Below, piece after piece: positions 42,125 to 49,999 of a stretch of 64,000 nt of DNA (position 1 is its first letter; each line of letters starts with the position of its first letter). A program made the translations under genes and the position numbers. The DNA comes from Streptomyces coffeae. GTDB lineage: Bacteria; Actinomycetota; Actinomycetes; Streptomycetales; Streptomycetaceae. The notes beneath the pieces are model-generated. The model was not told the DNA's origin. It was given only the letters and a program-made list of their open reading frames with translations, and searched no databases. The stretch is taken from positions 62,001 to 126,000 of the forward strand of contig NZ_JAERRF010000013.1 of assembly GCF_016741875.1 (NCBI RefSeq), in the 5' to 3' direction.

Positions 42125-44731
42125 TCACGAACCCGACGGATCGTCAGTTCCGCTCAGTGCTTTCAGCCATGGATACGTCTCGTGAAGGGAGCTCCGATGG
42201 CCGAGAGTATGCTCCGGGGCCGTCCGTGCTTCCGGGGTGGCGTCGGCGAGCAGCGCAAGGGTCTCTTCCAGCTCCGGCGCCCCCAGCCGCTCGTAGATGG
42301 ACCGGGCCTCTCGCCAGCACTCGCGGGCCCGGCCCCGTTGCCCCACCCTGATCAGCGCCTTGCCCAGCACGGTGAGAAAGGAACCGCGACGCCATTCGCC
42401 GCCGAGGCCGCCCAGCGCGAGTGCTCGTTCGGCATGTTCGGCCGCCAGGGCCGGACGGCCCGCGGCGAGATAGGTTTCGGCCAGCCGGATATGAGTCATG
42501 CCTTCCCACAGCGGTTGGCGGTTCTTTCCGAAAATATCGAGCGCCTCCGTCAGTTGGGCGACCGATTCCTCCAGCCTTCCGGTGCGAAGGAGCGCGATAC
42601 CGAGGACGTACATCCCGTTGGCGAGCCGGAGCGACGTACCGAGCCGCCGGTAGATGGCGAGGGCCTGCTCGGCGAGTTCGACCCCGGCCTGGGTGCGCCC
42701 CGTGTTCAGGTGGACCCGTGCGAGGTTCGACAGGGCGCTCGCCTCGCCGGGCCCGTTGGCGTCGGCGCGGAAGGCGGCCAGTGCCTGCCTCAGGTGCTCC
42801 TCCGCCTCGATGTGACGGCCTTGGTAGAGAGCGATGATGCCGCGCTGGTTCGGGACCCGGCAGGACAGGATGGCGTCACCGACCATCGCCCCCAGTTGCA
42901 GTGCGCGACGCATCTCCGCCTCCGCCCGGCCGAATCTGCCGGTGGAGTGGTAGAGATGGCCGAGAGCTAAGCGGGCATGGCCCTCGGCCCGTTCATCGCC
43001 GGCCGCCTGTGCCGCTTCGCTGATCGCCTTTGCGGCGCTCTCGTACTGCCCCGACTTGATCCCCGACTCGGCGAGGTCGAGCGCCGCCATCAGGAGGTTC
43101 GCGGCACGCTTGCGCACGCCGTCTCCGGTGCAGCGGCGTGCGCAACTGATCAGGCACTCGCCTTCGGTGAACAGCCAGTCCAGGGCGTCGGCCGAGGTTT
43201 CGAAGGTCAGCCCGGCGTGGCCGGTGGGCTCCAGGTGATCGACCGTCCGGTCTCCGGGCCGCTCGATGGCGTACACACGTGCGGCCGTTGCCAGATAGAA
43301 GTCAAGGAGTCTCGACTGAGCGGCCTCACGCTCCGACACCGGTCGTTCGTCCCGTTCCGCGCACGCCCGCGCGTAGAGCCGCGCGAGGTCGTGGAAGCGA
43401 TAGCGCCCCGGCACACAGCACTCCAGGAGCGAGATGTCCACGAGGGAGGAGAGAAGCCCTTCCGTCTCGTCGGTCCCCAGGTCGAGCGCGGCAGCGGCGG
43501 CCGTGAGCGAGATGTCCGGGCCCCCCACCAGCCCCAGCAGCCGGAACGCCCGTGCCTGCCGCGGCTCCAGCTGTTTGTAGCCGAGCTCGAAGGTCGCCTT
43601 CACGGCCAGGTCACCGGCCCGCAGTTCGTCCAGTCGCCGCCGTTCGTCGGCCAGCTTGCGAGCCAGTGTGGAGACGGTCCATGTGCGGCGGGCGGCGAGG
43701 CGCGACGCCGCGATGCGTATCGCGAGCGGCAGGAAGCCACAGGACGTCACCACGTCCATGGTTGCCTCGTACTCGATAAGGGCCCGCTCTTCTCCCGCGA
43801 TGCGCGCGAAGAGGGTGAAGGCCTCGCTCGGGCTCATCACGTCCAGGTCGACGAGATGCGACCCCTCCAGGCCGGCCATGCGCGTGCGGCTGGTGATCAG
43901 CGTCACGCAGCTTTCTCCGTCCTCGGGCAGCAGCATGCGGACCTGCGCCGAGTCGCGCGCGTTGTCGAGGAGGACCAGAACGCGGCGTCCACGCAGCGCG
44001 GAGCGATACAGCGCGGCGCGCTCCTCGAGTCCATCGGGCACAGCGGAGTCGGGCATGCCGAGGGCCCGCAGGAAGGCGCCCAGCACCGCTTCGGGTTCGG
44101 CGGGGGAGGGGCCCGCACCGCATAGATCGGCGTAGAGCTGGCCGTCGGGGAAGTGGCGGCGTGCCGCGTGCGCGACATGGACGGCCAGGGCGGTCTTGCC
44201 GATGCCGCCGGTGCCCGCGACGGCCAGGACAGGGGGTGCGTCGCGTCGCGGCGAGACGAGACGGGTGTGTAACGCGTCTACGACGTCCGAACGGCCGGTG
44301 AAGTCGGCTACCGAGGCGGGCAGTTGCGCCGGCCGGACAAAAGCCACTCCGTCGACGGTGGCGGTACGGGCGGCGAGTTCGGCGTCGTCCTGGAGGATGC
44401 GGTGCCGGAGGTCGGTGAGAGCGGGGCCTGGCTGGGCGCCCAGTTCGTCGGCGAGCAGCTGCTGGGTGTCGGCGTGGACCGCCAGTGCCTCGGCCCGGCG
44501 ACCGCCTCGGTACAGGGCCAGCATGAGCAGCTCACGCAGTCGCTCGCGCAGTGGGTGCGTCGTCGTCAGTGCGGTGAGCTCCGAGACGACCTCGGCGTGA
44601 CGCCCGCATTCCAACTCCAGTTCGATGCGGGTCTCGGTGAGCGCGAGATCCGCCTCCTGGCCGGGCCGGGGCCCGACCGGTCCGGGCGCTGCGCCTCCCC
44701 CTTGCTGTCCAAGCCGTTTGTCGCCCTCCAT
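42125..44731 (-). CDS. AfsR paralogue lacking the winged-helix DNA-binding domain
   Basis: 868 residues. After about 30 unrelated Gly/Pro-rich residues, similarity to AfsR begins inside the activation (BTAD) domain (LTETRIELELECGRHAEVVS), then runs through the NB-ARC ATPase (GTGGIGKTALAVH near residue 178) to the TPR repeats. The winged helix and the first half of BTAD, about 165 residues, are absent. Reading upstream, the frame stops at 44792-44794 and an opposite-strand gene follows, so no missing exon-like piece is nearby. It cannot bind DNA as AfsR does; it may act as a partner or competitor of AfsR, or be a different ATPase switch. An AfsR-like gene also follows afsR in S. coelicolor. 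Confidence 0.88.
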   Translation of the reverse strand: MEGDKRLGQQGGGAAPGPVGPRPGQEADLALTETRIELELECGRHAEVVSELTALTTTHPLRERLRELLMLALYRGGRRAEALAVHADTQQLLADELGAQPGPALTDLRHRILQDDAELAARTATVDGVAFVRPAQLPASVADFTGRSDVVDALHTRLVSPRRDAPPVLAVAGTGGIGKTALAVHVAHAARRHFPDGQLYADLCGAGPSPAEPEAVLGAFLRALGMPDSAVPDGLEERAALYRSALRGRRVLVLLDNARDSAQVRMLLPEDGESCVTLITSRTRMAGLEGSHLVDLDVMSPSEAFTLFARIAGEERALIEYEATMDVVTSCGFLPLAIRIAASRLAARRTWTVSTLARKLADERRRLDELRAGDLAVKATFELGYKQLEPRQARAFRLLGLVGGPDISLTAAAAALDLGTDETEGLLSSLVDISLLECCVPGRYRFHDLARLYARACAERDERPVSEREAAQSRLLDFYLATAARVYAIERPGDRTVDHLEPTGHAGLTFETSADALDWLFTEGECLISCARRCTGDGVRKRAANLLMAALDLAESGIKSGQYESAAKAISEAAQAAGDERAEGHARLALGHLYHSTGRFGRAEAEMRRALQLGAMVGDAILSCRVPNQRGIIALYQGRHIEAEEHLRQALAAFRADANGPGEASALSNLARVHLNTGRTQAGVELAEQALAIYRRLGTSLRLANGMYVLGIALLRTGRLEESVAQLTEALDIFGKNRQPLWEGMTHIRLAETYLAAGRPALAAEHAERALALGGLGGEWRRGSFLTVLGKALIRVGQRGRARECWREARSIYERLGAPELEETLALLADATPEARTAPEHTLGHRSSLHETYPWLKALSGTDDPSGS
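42132..42148. promoter_or_regulatory. Weak match to the catabolic operator upstream of afsR
   Basis: CCCGACGGATCGTCAGT keeps the inner symmetric core GACG-GAT-CGTC and matches 13 of 17 consensus positions. It lies at the very 3' end of the AfsR paralogue coding region, 119 bases before the afsR start. It may be a low-affinity site or chance. Confidence 0.3.
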
Positions 44732-44841
44732 GCTGCCCCCCGCACATGCTTCCCGCTGTACAGCCAGTCTGCCGTGCGCATGGCTCGTACGTCAGCAAAG
44801 CGCGCGACGTGTCTGTGGATACTCATAGGCTGACGAGGGGA

Positions 44842-44858
44842 GCTGACGCCCTGTCAGA
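44842..44858. promoter_or_regulatory. Catabolic operator, copy 10 (GCTGACGCCCTGTCAGA)
   Basis: Inverted repeat between the AfsR paralogue and the divergent amidohydrolase gene, 20 bases before the amidohydrolase ATG and 110 bases before the paralogue start. Confidence 0.78.
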
Positions 44859-44878
44859 TCAGCGCTACCGTGACACCC

Positions 44879-46105
44879 ATGGAGAGCTTCCCCAAGATCA
44901 TCTCGGTGGACGACCACACGGTTGAACCCCCTCACGTCTGGCAGGACCGCCTCCCGTCGAAGTACCGCGACACCGCCCCGCGGATCGTCCGCGCGCCGCT
45001 GAAGGAAATGACCTTCGTCGGTGGCCGGTTCGCGCCGAAGATGGGTGCACCCGGCGACGACGGGCCGCTCGCGGACTGGTGGGTGTACGAGGAGCTGCGG
45101 CGGCCGCTGACCCGGCTGGACACCGCGGTCGGATACGCCAGGGACGAAGTCCGGCTGGAGGCCATCACCTACGAGCAGATGCGGCCGGGCTCCTACTCGG
45201 TGCCCGAGCGGCTCGCGGACATGGAGGTGAACCATGTGCAGTCCGCGCTCTGCTTCCCGACCTTCCCCCGGTTCTGCGGGCAGACCTTCACCGAGGCCCG
45301 CGACCGTGAGCTGGGGCTGCTGGGGGTGCGGGCGTACAACGACTGGATGGTGGAGGAGTGGTGCGGCCCCGAGGCGCGGGGGCGGCTGATCCCGCTCATC
45401 ATCATCCCGCTGTGGGACGCCGAGTTGGCCGCCGCCGAGGTGCGGCGGAACGCGGCGCGCGGGGTACGGGCCGTCTGCTTCTCGGAGATACCCCCGAACC
45501 TGGGGCTGCCCTCCGTCCACACCGACGACTGGGATCCGTTCTTCGCGGCCTGCGACGAGACCGGCACGGTCGTCGCCATGCACATCGGCTCGTCCTCGCG
45601 GATGCCCTCGACCTCCGCGGACGCGCCTCCGGCGGTCGGCTCCACCATCACCTTCGCCAACTGCTGCTTCTCGATGGTCGACTGGCTGATGAGCGGGAAG
45701 TTCGAGCGCTTCCCGAACCTCAAGGTCATGTACGCCGAGGGGCAGATCGGCTGGATCCCCTACATCCTGGAGCGCGCCGATGTGGTCTGGGAGGAGAACC
45801 GCGGCTGGGGCGGAGTGGCCGACAAGGTGCTGCGGCCGCCGTCGGAGCTGTTCGCGGAGCATGTGTACGGGTGCTTCTTCGACGACGCCTTCGGGCTGCG
45901 GAACCTGGACGCGATCGGGGTGGGCAACGTCCTGTACGAGACGGACTATCCGCACTCCGACTCCACCTGGCCCAAGTCCAGGGAGGTCGGCGAGGCGCAG
46001 ATGGGCCATCTGGCGCCGGATGTCGTCGAGCGGATCGTCCGCGGCAATGCCATCGAGCTGCTGGGGCTGACGGACGACGGGCTGTGGCCGGGGCCGGGAG
46101 CCTGA
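44879..46105 (+). CDS. Amidohydrolase-2 family metal hydrolase/decarboxylase
   Basis: TIM-barrel protein of PF04909, which includes metal-dependent decarboxylases and hydrolases of aromatic or cyclic acids. Metal-site elements visible: SVDDHTVEPP at the N terminus in place of HxH, AMHIGSSS (His) and YETDYPHSDSTWP (Asp, His). About 408 residues is usual for this group. No ribosome binding site is seen; TACCGT at 44866-44871 fits a -10 element with transcription starting at the ATG, so a leaderless message is likely. GTG 44870 is an alternative start. It lies under operator copy 10. A decarboxylation or ring-cleavage step is plausible. Confidence 0.87.
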   Translation: MESFPKIISVDDHTVEPPHVWQDRLPSKYRDTAPRIVRAPLKEMTFVGGRFAPKMGAPGDDGPLADWWVYEELRRPLTRLDTAVGYARDEVRLEAITYEQMRPGSYSVPERLADMEVNHVQSALCFPTFPRFCGQTFTEARDRELGLLGVRAYNDWMVEEWCGPEARGRLIPLIIIPLWDAELAAAEVRRNAARGVRAVCFSEIPPNLGLPSVHTDDWDPFFAACDETGTVVAMHIGSSSRMPSTSADAPPAVGSTITFANCCFSMVDWLMSGKFERFPNLKVMYAEGQIGWIPYILERADVVWEENRGWGGVADKVLRPPSELFAEHVYGCFFDDAFGLRNLDAIGVGNVLYETDYPHSDSTWPKSREVGEAQMGHLAPDVVERIVRGNAIELLGLTDDGLWPGPGA

Positions 46106-46190
46106 GGCGATGGAGCGGTGAAGCGGTAAGGCGGTGAGGTGGTAAGGCGGGCCCGGGGCGTTGTCGGTGGCGGCCGGTAGCGTCCCGGGT

Positions 46191-46817
46191 ATGGCGATGA
46201 TGGTGCTGCCCCTCGACGACGCGTGGCTCGACCGGATCCTGGAGTTCGCGGAGCTGCCGTGGAGCCGCCAGGCCCATGACGACCTGTTTGTGCGCAACGG
46301 CTGGCATCTGGAGGGCGAGGACGGCGAGCCCGTCGTCCACTGGGTCGACATATGGCCGCTGGCCGAGGACTTCGACAAGGGCTGGCACATCTCGCTCGGC
46401 GAGTACCCCGGCTGCGATGAGCGGGACGCCGCGCCCACCGTGGTGTGCGACCACCCGGAGTGCCGTAAGGACTGTTCGGTGATGCTGCCCGTCGCCTACA
46501 GCGCGTTCGGGGTCGTCGACCACGACGATGTGCCGGTACCGCCGGAGGAGTACTGGGACCTGGACTCCATGGGCGGCGGTACCTGGCTGCCGGAGGCCGT
46601 GGAGGACGACTGGGAGGCCGAGTACCGGCGGGTGGAGGCGTGCGTGCGCGGGCGGCTGGGCGAGCCGTCGGGGCTGGAGCCGGCGGAAATGCTGGACGCG
46701 GAGCGGGGGATGGTCTGGGAGCGGGGCGCCTATCTGGTGACGCTCTTCTGCGGGCCCGAGTGGTACGCGTACGGCAGATACGAATGGATCGGCATCGAGG
46801 TGCGCCCGCGGGGCTGA
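46191..46817 (+). CDS. Hypothetical acidic protein
   Basis: 208 residues, soluble, rich in Asp, Glu and Trp, with no signal or membrane segment. A central cluster CDHPECRKDC could bind zinc. No family recognised. ATG 46191 follows the amidohydrolase on the same strand by 85 bases; GTG 46161 is a possible longer start. It has no operator of its own and its link to catabolism is unclear. Confidence 0.72.
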   Translation: MAMMVLPLDDAWLDRILEFAELPWSRQAHDDLFVRNGWHLEGEDGEPVVHWVDIWPLAEDFDKGWHISLGEYPGCDERDAAPTVVCDHPECRKDCSVMLPVAYSAFGVVDHDDVPVPPEEYWDLDSMGGGTWLPEAVEDDWEAEYRRVEACVRGRLGEPSGLEPAEMLDAERGMVWERGAYLVTLFCGPEWYAYGRYEWIGIEVRPRG

Positions 46818-46893
46818 AACACCCTGCGGGCGGCATGCTCCGGTACCGCCCCGCCCGCTGTTCCGGTGCGGGCGGGGTCTTGGCGAGGGCTTG

Positions 46894-46910
46894 TCTGATG
46901 GACCGTCAGA
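46894..46910. promoter_or_regulatory. Catabolic operator, copy 11 (TCTGATGGACCGTCAGA)
   Basis: Palindrome with one base off symmetry, 36 bases before the LLM oxidoreductase at 46947, which it should control together with the SDR that follows. Confidence 0.85.
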
Positions 46911-46946
46911 TACGACGATGGCGGTCCACCGACAAGGAGGCACGCC

Positions 46947-47909
46947 ATGCGCGTCCTGCCCTCGGGGCGGCTCAGTTACGGAATGCAGCTGCCGATCCAG
47001 TCGCAGAGCACCCTCTACGCCGAGCCATGGGAGGCGGCGGCGGGCCCGGCCGATCTGCTGGCCCTCGCCCGCGCCGCCGACCGGCTCGGCTTCGCCTATC
47101 TCGCCGTCTGCGACCATGTCGCGATCCCGCGGCGGCTGGCCGGTGCGATGGGCACCGTCTGGTACGACCCGGTGGCCACCCTCGGCGCTCTCGCCGCGGC
47201 CACCGAGCGGGTCCGGCTGCTCAGTCATGTCGCGGTGGCCGCGCTGCGCCATCCGCTGCTCAACGCCAAGCAGTACGCGACCTTGGACCACCTCTCCGGC
47301 GGTCGGCTGATCCTCGGGGTCGGGGCCGGCCATGTGCGCGAGGAGTTCGACGCGCTCGGGGTGGACTTCGCCGCCCGCGGGCCGCTGCTGGACGAGTCGA
47401 TCGACGCGCTCAAGTCCCTGCTGGGGCCGGAGGAGTTCCCGTCGTTCCACGGTGAGCGGTTCACCTTCAGCGATCTGGCGGTGGCTCCGCGCCCGGTCCA
47501 GACGCCACGTCCCCCGGTGTGGGTGGGCGGCTCCTCGCCCGCCGCGGTGCGCCGGGCCGCGGTCCGCGGCGACGGCTGGCTGCCGCAGGGCGATCCCCGG
47601 GAGCTGCTGCCGGGCCAGATCGCCCGGCTGCGCGCGCTGCGTGAGAAGGCCGCCGACCACGACCCCAGCTGTGCGGAACCGCTGGAGATCGGGGCCATCA
47701 CCGAACCGCTGTACGTGGGCGAGCCCGGCTGGGAGGTCGGGCGGCGGACGCTGACCGGGGCCCCGGACCGGCTCGCCGCATCGCTGCGCGCGTTTCCGGC
47801 CATGGGGGTGGATCAGATCCAGGTGCGGTTCCGCAGCCGTGGCCGCGCCGAACTCCTCGACCAGATGGCGGCGTTCGCCGCCGACGTCGTTCCGCACCTC
47901 AACGACTGA
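46947..47909 (+). CDS. LLM-class flavin/F420-dependent oxidoreductase
   Basis: 320-residue bacterial-luciferase-like TIM barrel. Typical signatures: AADRLGFAYLAVCDHVAIP, ATLDHLSGGRLILGVGAGH and PPVWVGGSSPAAVRRAA. The group includes F420-dependent dehydrogenases and FMN monooxygenases; the GVGAGHVREEFDALG loop and length favour the F420 subfamily (TIGR03619-like). AAGGAGG precedes the ATG. First gene of the operon with the SDR 13 bases downstream. Confidence 0.88.
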   Translation: MRVLPSGRLSYGMQLPIQSQSTLYAEPWEAAAGPADLLALARAADRLGFAYLAVCDHVAIPRRLAGAMGTVWYDPVATLGALAAATERVRLLSHVAVAALRHPLLNAKQYATLDHLSGGRLILGVGAGHVREEFDALGVDFAARGPLLDESIDALKSLLGPEEFPSFHGERFTFSDLAVAPRPVQTPRPPVWVGGSSPAAVRRAAVRGDGWLPQGDPRELLPGQIARLRALREKAADHDPSCAEPLEIGAITEPLYVGEPGWEVGRRTLTGAPDRLAASLRAFPAMGVDQIQVRFRSRGRAELLDQMAAFAADVVPHLND

Positions 47910-47922
47910 CCAGGAGGCAGAA

Positions 47923-48708
47923 GTGGGCAAGCTCGACGGGCGGGTTGTCATCATCACCGGTGCGGCGCGCGGACAGGGGGAGCGGGAGGCGCGGCTGTTC
48001 GCCGCCGAGGGCGCGCGGGTCGTGCTCGGCGATGTGCTGGACGCGCAGGGCGAGGCGCTGGCCAAGGAGCTGGGCGAGGAGCGGGCCCGCTATGTCCATC
48101 TGGACGTGGGCCGCGAGGAGGACTGGACGACGGCCGTCGCCGCCGCCAAGGACGCCTTCGGCTCGGTGGACGGACTGGTCAACAACGCCGGAATCCTCCG
48201 CTTCAACGAGCTGACCGGCACCCCGCTGGAGGAGTATCTGACCGTGGTGCGGGTGAACCAGGTCGGGGCGTTCCTCGGGATGCGGACGGTCGCCCCGGAG
48301 CTGGAAGCCGCGGGGGGCGGCACGATCGTGAACACCGCCTCCTACGTCGCCCTGACCGGGATGGCCTTCCTCACCTCGTACGCCGCCACCAAGGCAGCCA
48401 TCGTGGGGATGACCCGGGTGGCGGCGATGGAACTGGCGGATAAGGGGATCCGCGTCAACGCGATGTGTCCGGGCGCGATCGACACCGCGATGACCAACCC
48501 CGCCCAGCTCGACCCGGACGCGGACCCGGCGGAGGCGTCGGCGGCGGTGGACGAGCTGTACCGGAAGCTGGTGCCGATGGGGCGGATCGGACGCCCGGAG
48601 GAGGTGGCGAGGCTGGCGCTCTTCCTCTCCTCGGACGACTCCTCGTACATCACCGGCCAGCCGTTCGTGGTGGACGGCGGCTGGCTGGCCGGGGTGTCGG
48701 TCTTCTAG
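47923..48708 (+). CDS. Short-chain dehydrogenase (3-alpha/20-beta-HSD-like)
   Basis: Classical SDR of 261 residues: TGAARGQGEREARLFAAEGA for NAD binding, NNAGI, the active-site YAATK near residue 154 and MCPGAIDTAM. The TGAARGQG variant is common in hydroxysteroid and cyclic-alcohol dehydrogenases. GTG start with AGGAGG six bases upstream. It likely interconverts a ring or side-chain hydroxyl and ketone. Confidence 0.9.
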   Translation: MGKLDGRVVIITGAARGQGEREARLFAAEGARVVLGDVLDAQGEALAKELGEERARYVHLDVGREEDWTTAVAAAKDAFGSVDGLVNNAGILRFNELTGTPLEEYLTVVRVNQVGAFLGMRTVAPELEAAGGGTIVNTASYVALTGMAFLTSYAATKAAIVGMTRVAAMELADKGIRVNAMCPGAIDTAMTNPAQLDPDADPAEASAAVDELYRKLVPMGRIGRPEEVARLALFLSSDDSSYITGQPFVVDGGWLAGVSVF

Positions 48709-48717
48709 ACGCTGCCC

Positions 48718-48746
48718 TTGACGCTCCACCCTCACGGTGCCAGAGT
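48718..48746 (+). promoter_or_regulatory. Predicted promoter of the second LLM gene
   Basis: TTGACG-N17-CAGAGT begins nine bases after the SDR stop. The operator copy at 48756 starts ten bases after the -10 element, over the expected transcription start. Confidence 0.5.
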
Positions 48747-48755
48747 CAATCAAAA

Positions 48756-48772
48756 TCTGACGATCCGTCAGA
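48756..48772. promoter_or_regulatory. Catabolic operator, copy 12 (TCTGACGATCCGTCAGA)
   Basis: Near-perfect palindrome of consensus form with an AT-rich left flank (CAAAA), upstream of the LLM monooxygenase gene at 48810. Confidence 0.87.
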
Positions 48773-48809
48773 TCGATGTGGCGGGCGATGCCAGAGGCGG
48801 TGAACCTCC

Positions 48810-49937
48810 ATGGAATTCGGATTGTTCGTGCAGGGGTACGTACCGGAGCGACGGCGCCGCGCCGACCCGGAGGCCGAGCACCACGCGCTGCTCGAGGAGA
48901 CCGAGTACGTCATCCAGGCCGACCGGTCCGGCTTCAAGTACGCCTGGGCCTCCGAGCACCACTTCCTGGAGGAGTACTCCCATCTCTCCGCCAATGACGT
49001 CTTCCTCGGCTATCTCGCCCACGCCACCGAACGCATCCACCTCGGCTCCGGAATCTTCAACCCGCTGCCGCAGGTCAACCACCCGGTCAAGGTGGCCGAG
49101 AAGGTCGCCATGCTCGACCATCTCTCCGGCGGACGGTTCGAGTTCGGATCCGGGCGCGGCGCGGGCAGCCACGAGATCCTGGGGTTCATTCCGGGTGTGA
49201 CCGATATGAACCACACCAAGGAGATCTGGGAAGAGACCATCGGCGAGTTCGCCAGGATGTGGCTCCAGGACGAGTACCCGGGCTTCGACGGCAGGCACTG
49301 GTCGCTGCCGCCGCGCAAGGTGCTGCCCAAGCCGTACGGACCCGGGCACCCGGCCATGTGGTACGCGGCCGGATCGCCCCCCTCGTACGCGATGGCGGGC
49401 GAGAAGGGGCTCGGTGTGCTCGGCTTCTCCATCCAGAAGGTCTCCGACATGGAGTGGGTGCTCGACTCGTACAAGACCGCGGTCGAACGGGCCGAGCCGG
49501 TCGGCGGCTTCGTCAACGACAACGTGATGGTGACCTCCACCGCGATCTGCGCGGAGACCCACGCCAAGGCCGTCGAGATCGCGGTCGGCGGCGGACTCAA
49601 CTACCTCCAGTCGCTGCTGTTCCGCTACCACGACACCTTCCCCCGGCCCGACGGCATCCCGGAGTGGCCGGAACTGCTACCGGACTACACCGAGGAGATC
49701 ATCGAACTCCTCATCGCCGAGGAGCTGATGATCTGCGGCGACCCGGACGAGGTGTTCCGGCAGTGCAAGCGGTGGGAGCAGGCCGGGGCCGACCAGCTCT
49801 CGTTCGGACTGCCGATCGGCATCGGCTACGAGGACACCATGAACACCATCAAGCTCATCGGTGAGCATGTGATCCCCAAGATCGACACCGATCCCGTCCA
49901 CCGCACCACGCGCTTCCGCCGGACGGCGGCCCGTTAG
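48810..49937 (+). CDS. LLM-class flavin-dependent monooxygenase
   Basis: 375-residue luciferase-like TIM barrel with the FMN-monooxygenase signatures YAWASEHHFLEEYSHLSAND (His pair near residue 51), LGSGIFNPLPQVNHPVKVAE and MLDHLSGGRFEFGSGRGAGS. The EHHF motif is typical of alkanal-monooxygenase-like members that use reduced FMN and oxygen. The flavin reductase at 16084 shares the operator and may supply reduced flavin. Probable operon with the D-aminoacylase-like hydrolase 62 bases downstream. Confidence 0.88.
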   Translation: MEFGLFVQGYVPERRRRADPEAEHHALLEETEYVIQADRSGFKYAWASEHHFLEEYSHLSANDVFLGYLAHATERIHLGSGIFNPLPQVNHPVKVAEKVAMLDHLSGGRFEFGSGRGAGSHEILGFIPGVTDMNHTKEIWEETIGEFARMWLQDEYPGFDGRHWSLPPRKVLPKPYGPGHPAMWYAAGSPPSYAMAGEKGLGVLGFSIQKVSDMEWVLDSYKTAVERAEPVGGFVNDNVMVTSTAICAETHAKAVEIAVGGGLNYLQSLLFRYHDTFPRPDGIPEWPELLPDYTEEIIELLIAEELMICGDPDEVFRQCKRWEQAGADQLSFGLPIGIGYEDTMNTIKLIGEHVIPKIDTDPVHRTTRFRRTAAR

Positions 49938-49999
49938 GCCCTAGGCCCTGTTCTGCCCGGCCTCGCCGTCCTGCCGCCGAGACGAAGGGATCTCCAGCC

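Noticed and set aside
42125..44792. AfsR paralogue as a simple 5' frameshift of a full-length AfsR
   Set aside because: No winged-helix sequence is found in any frame upstream; the frame stops at 44792-44794 and the opposite-strand amidohydrolase begins soon after.
4010..48772. Assigning the 17-bp palindrome to KstR or KstR2
   Set aside because: The known KstR and KstR2 motifs have AAC/GTT and CAAG/CTTG half-sites, unlike CTGAC/GTCAG, and no kstR-like gene is seen here.
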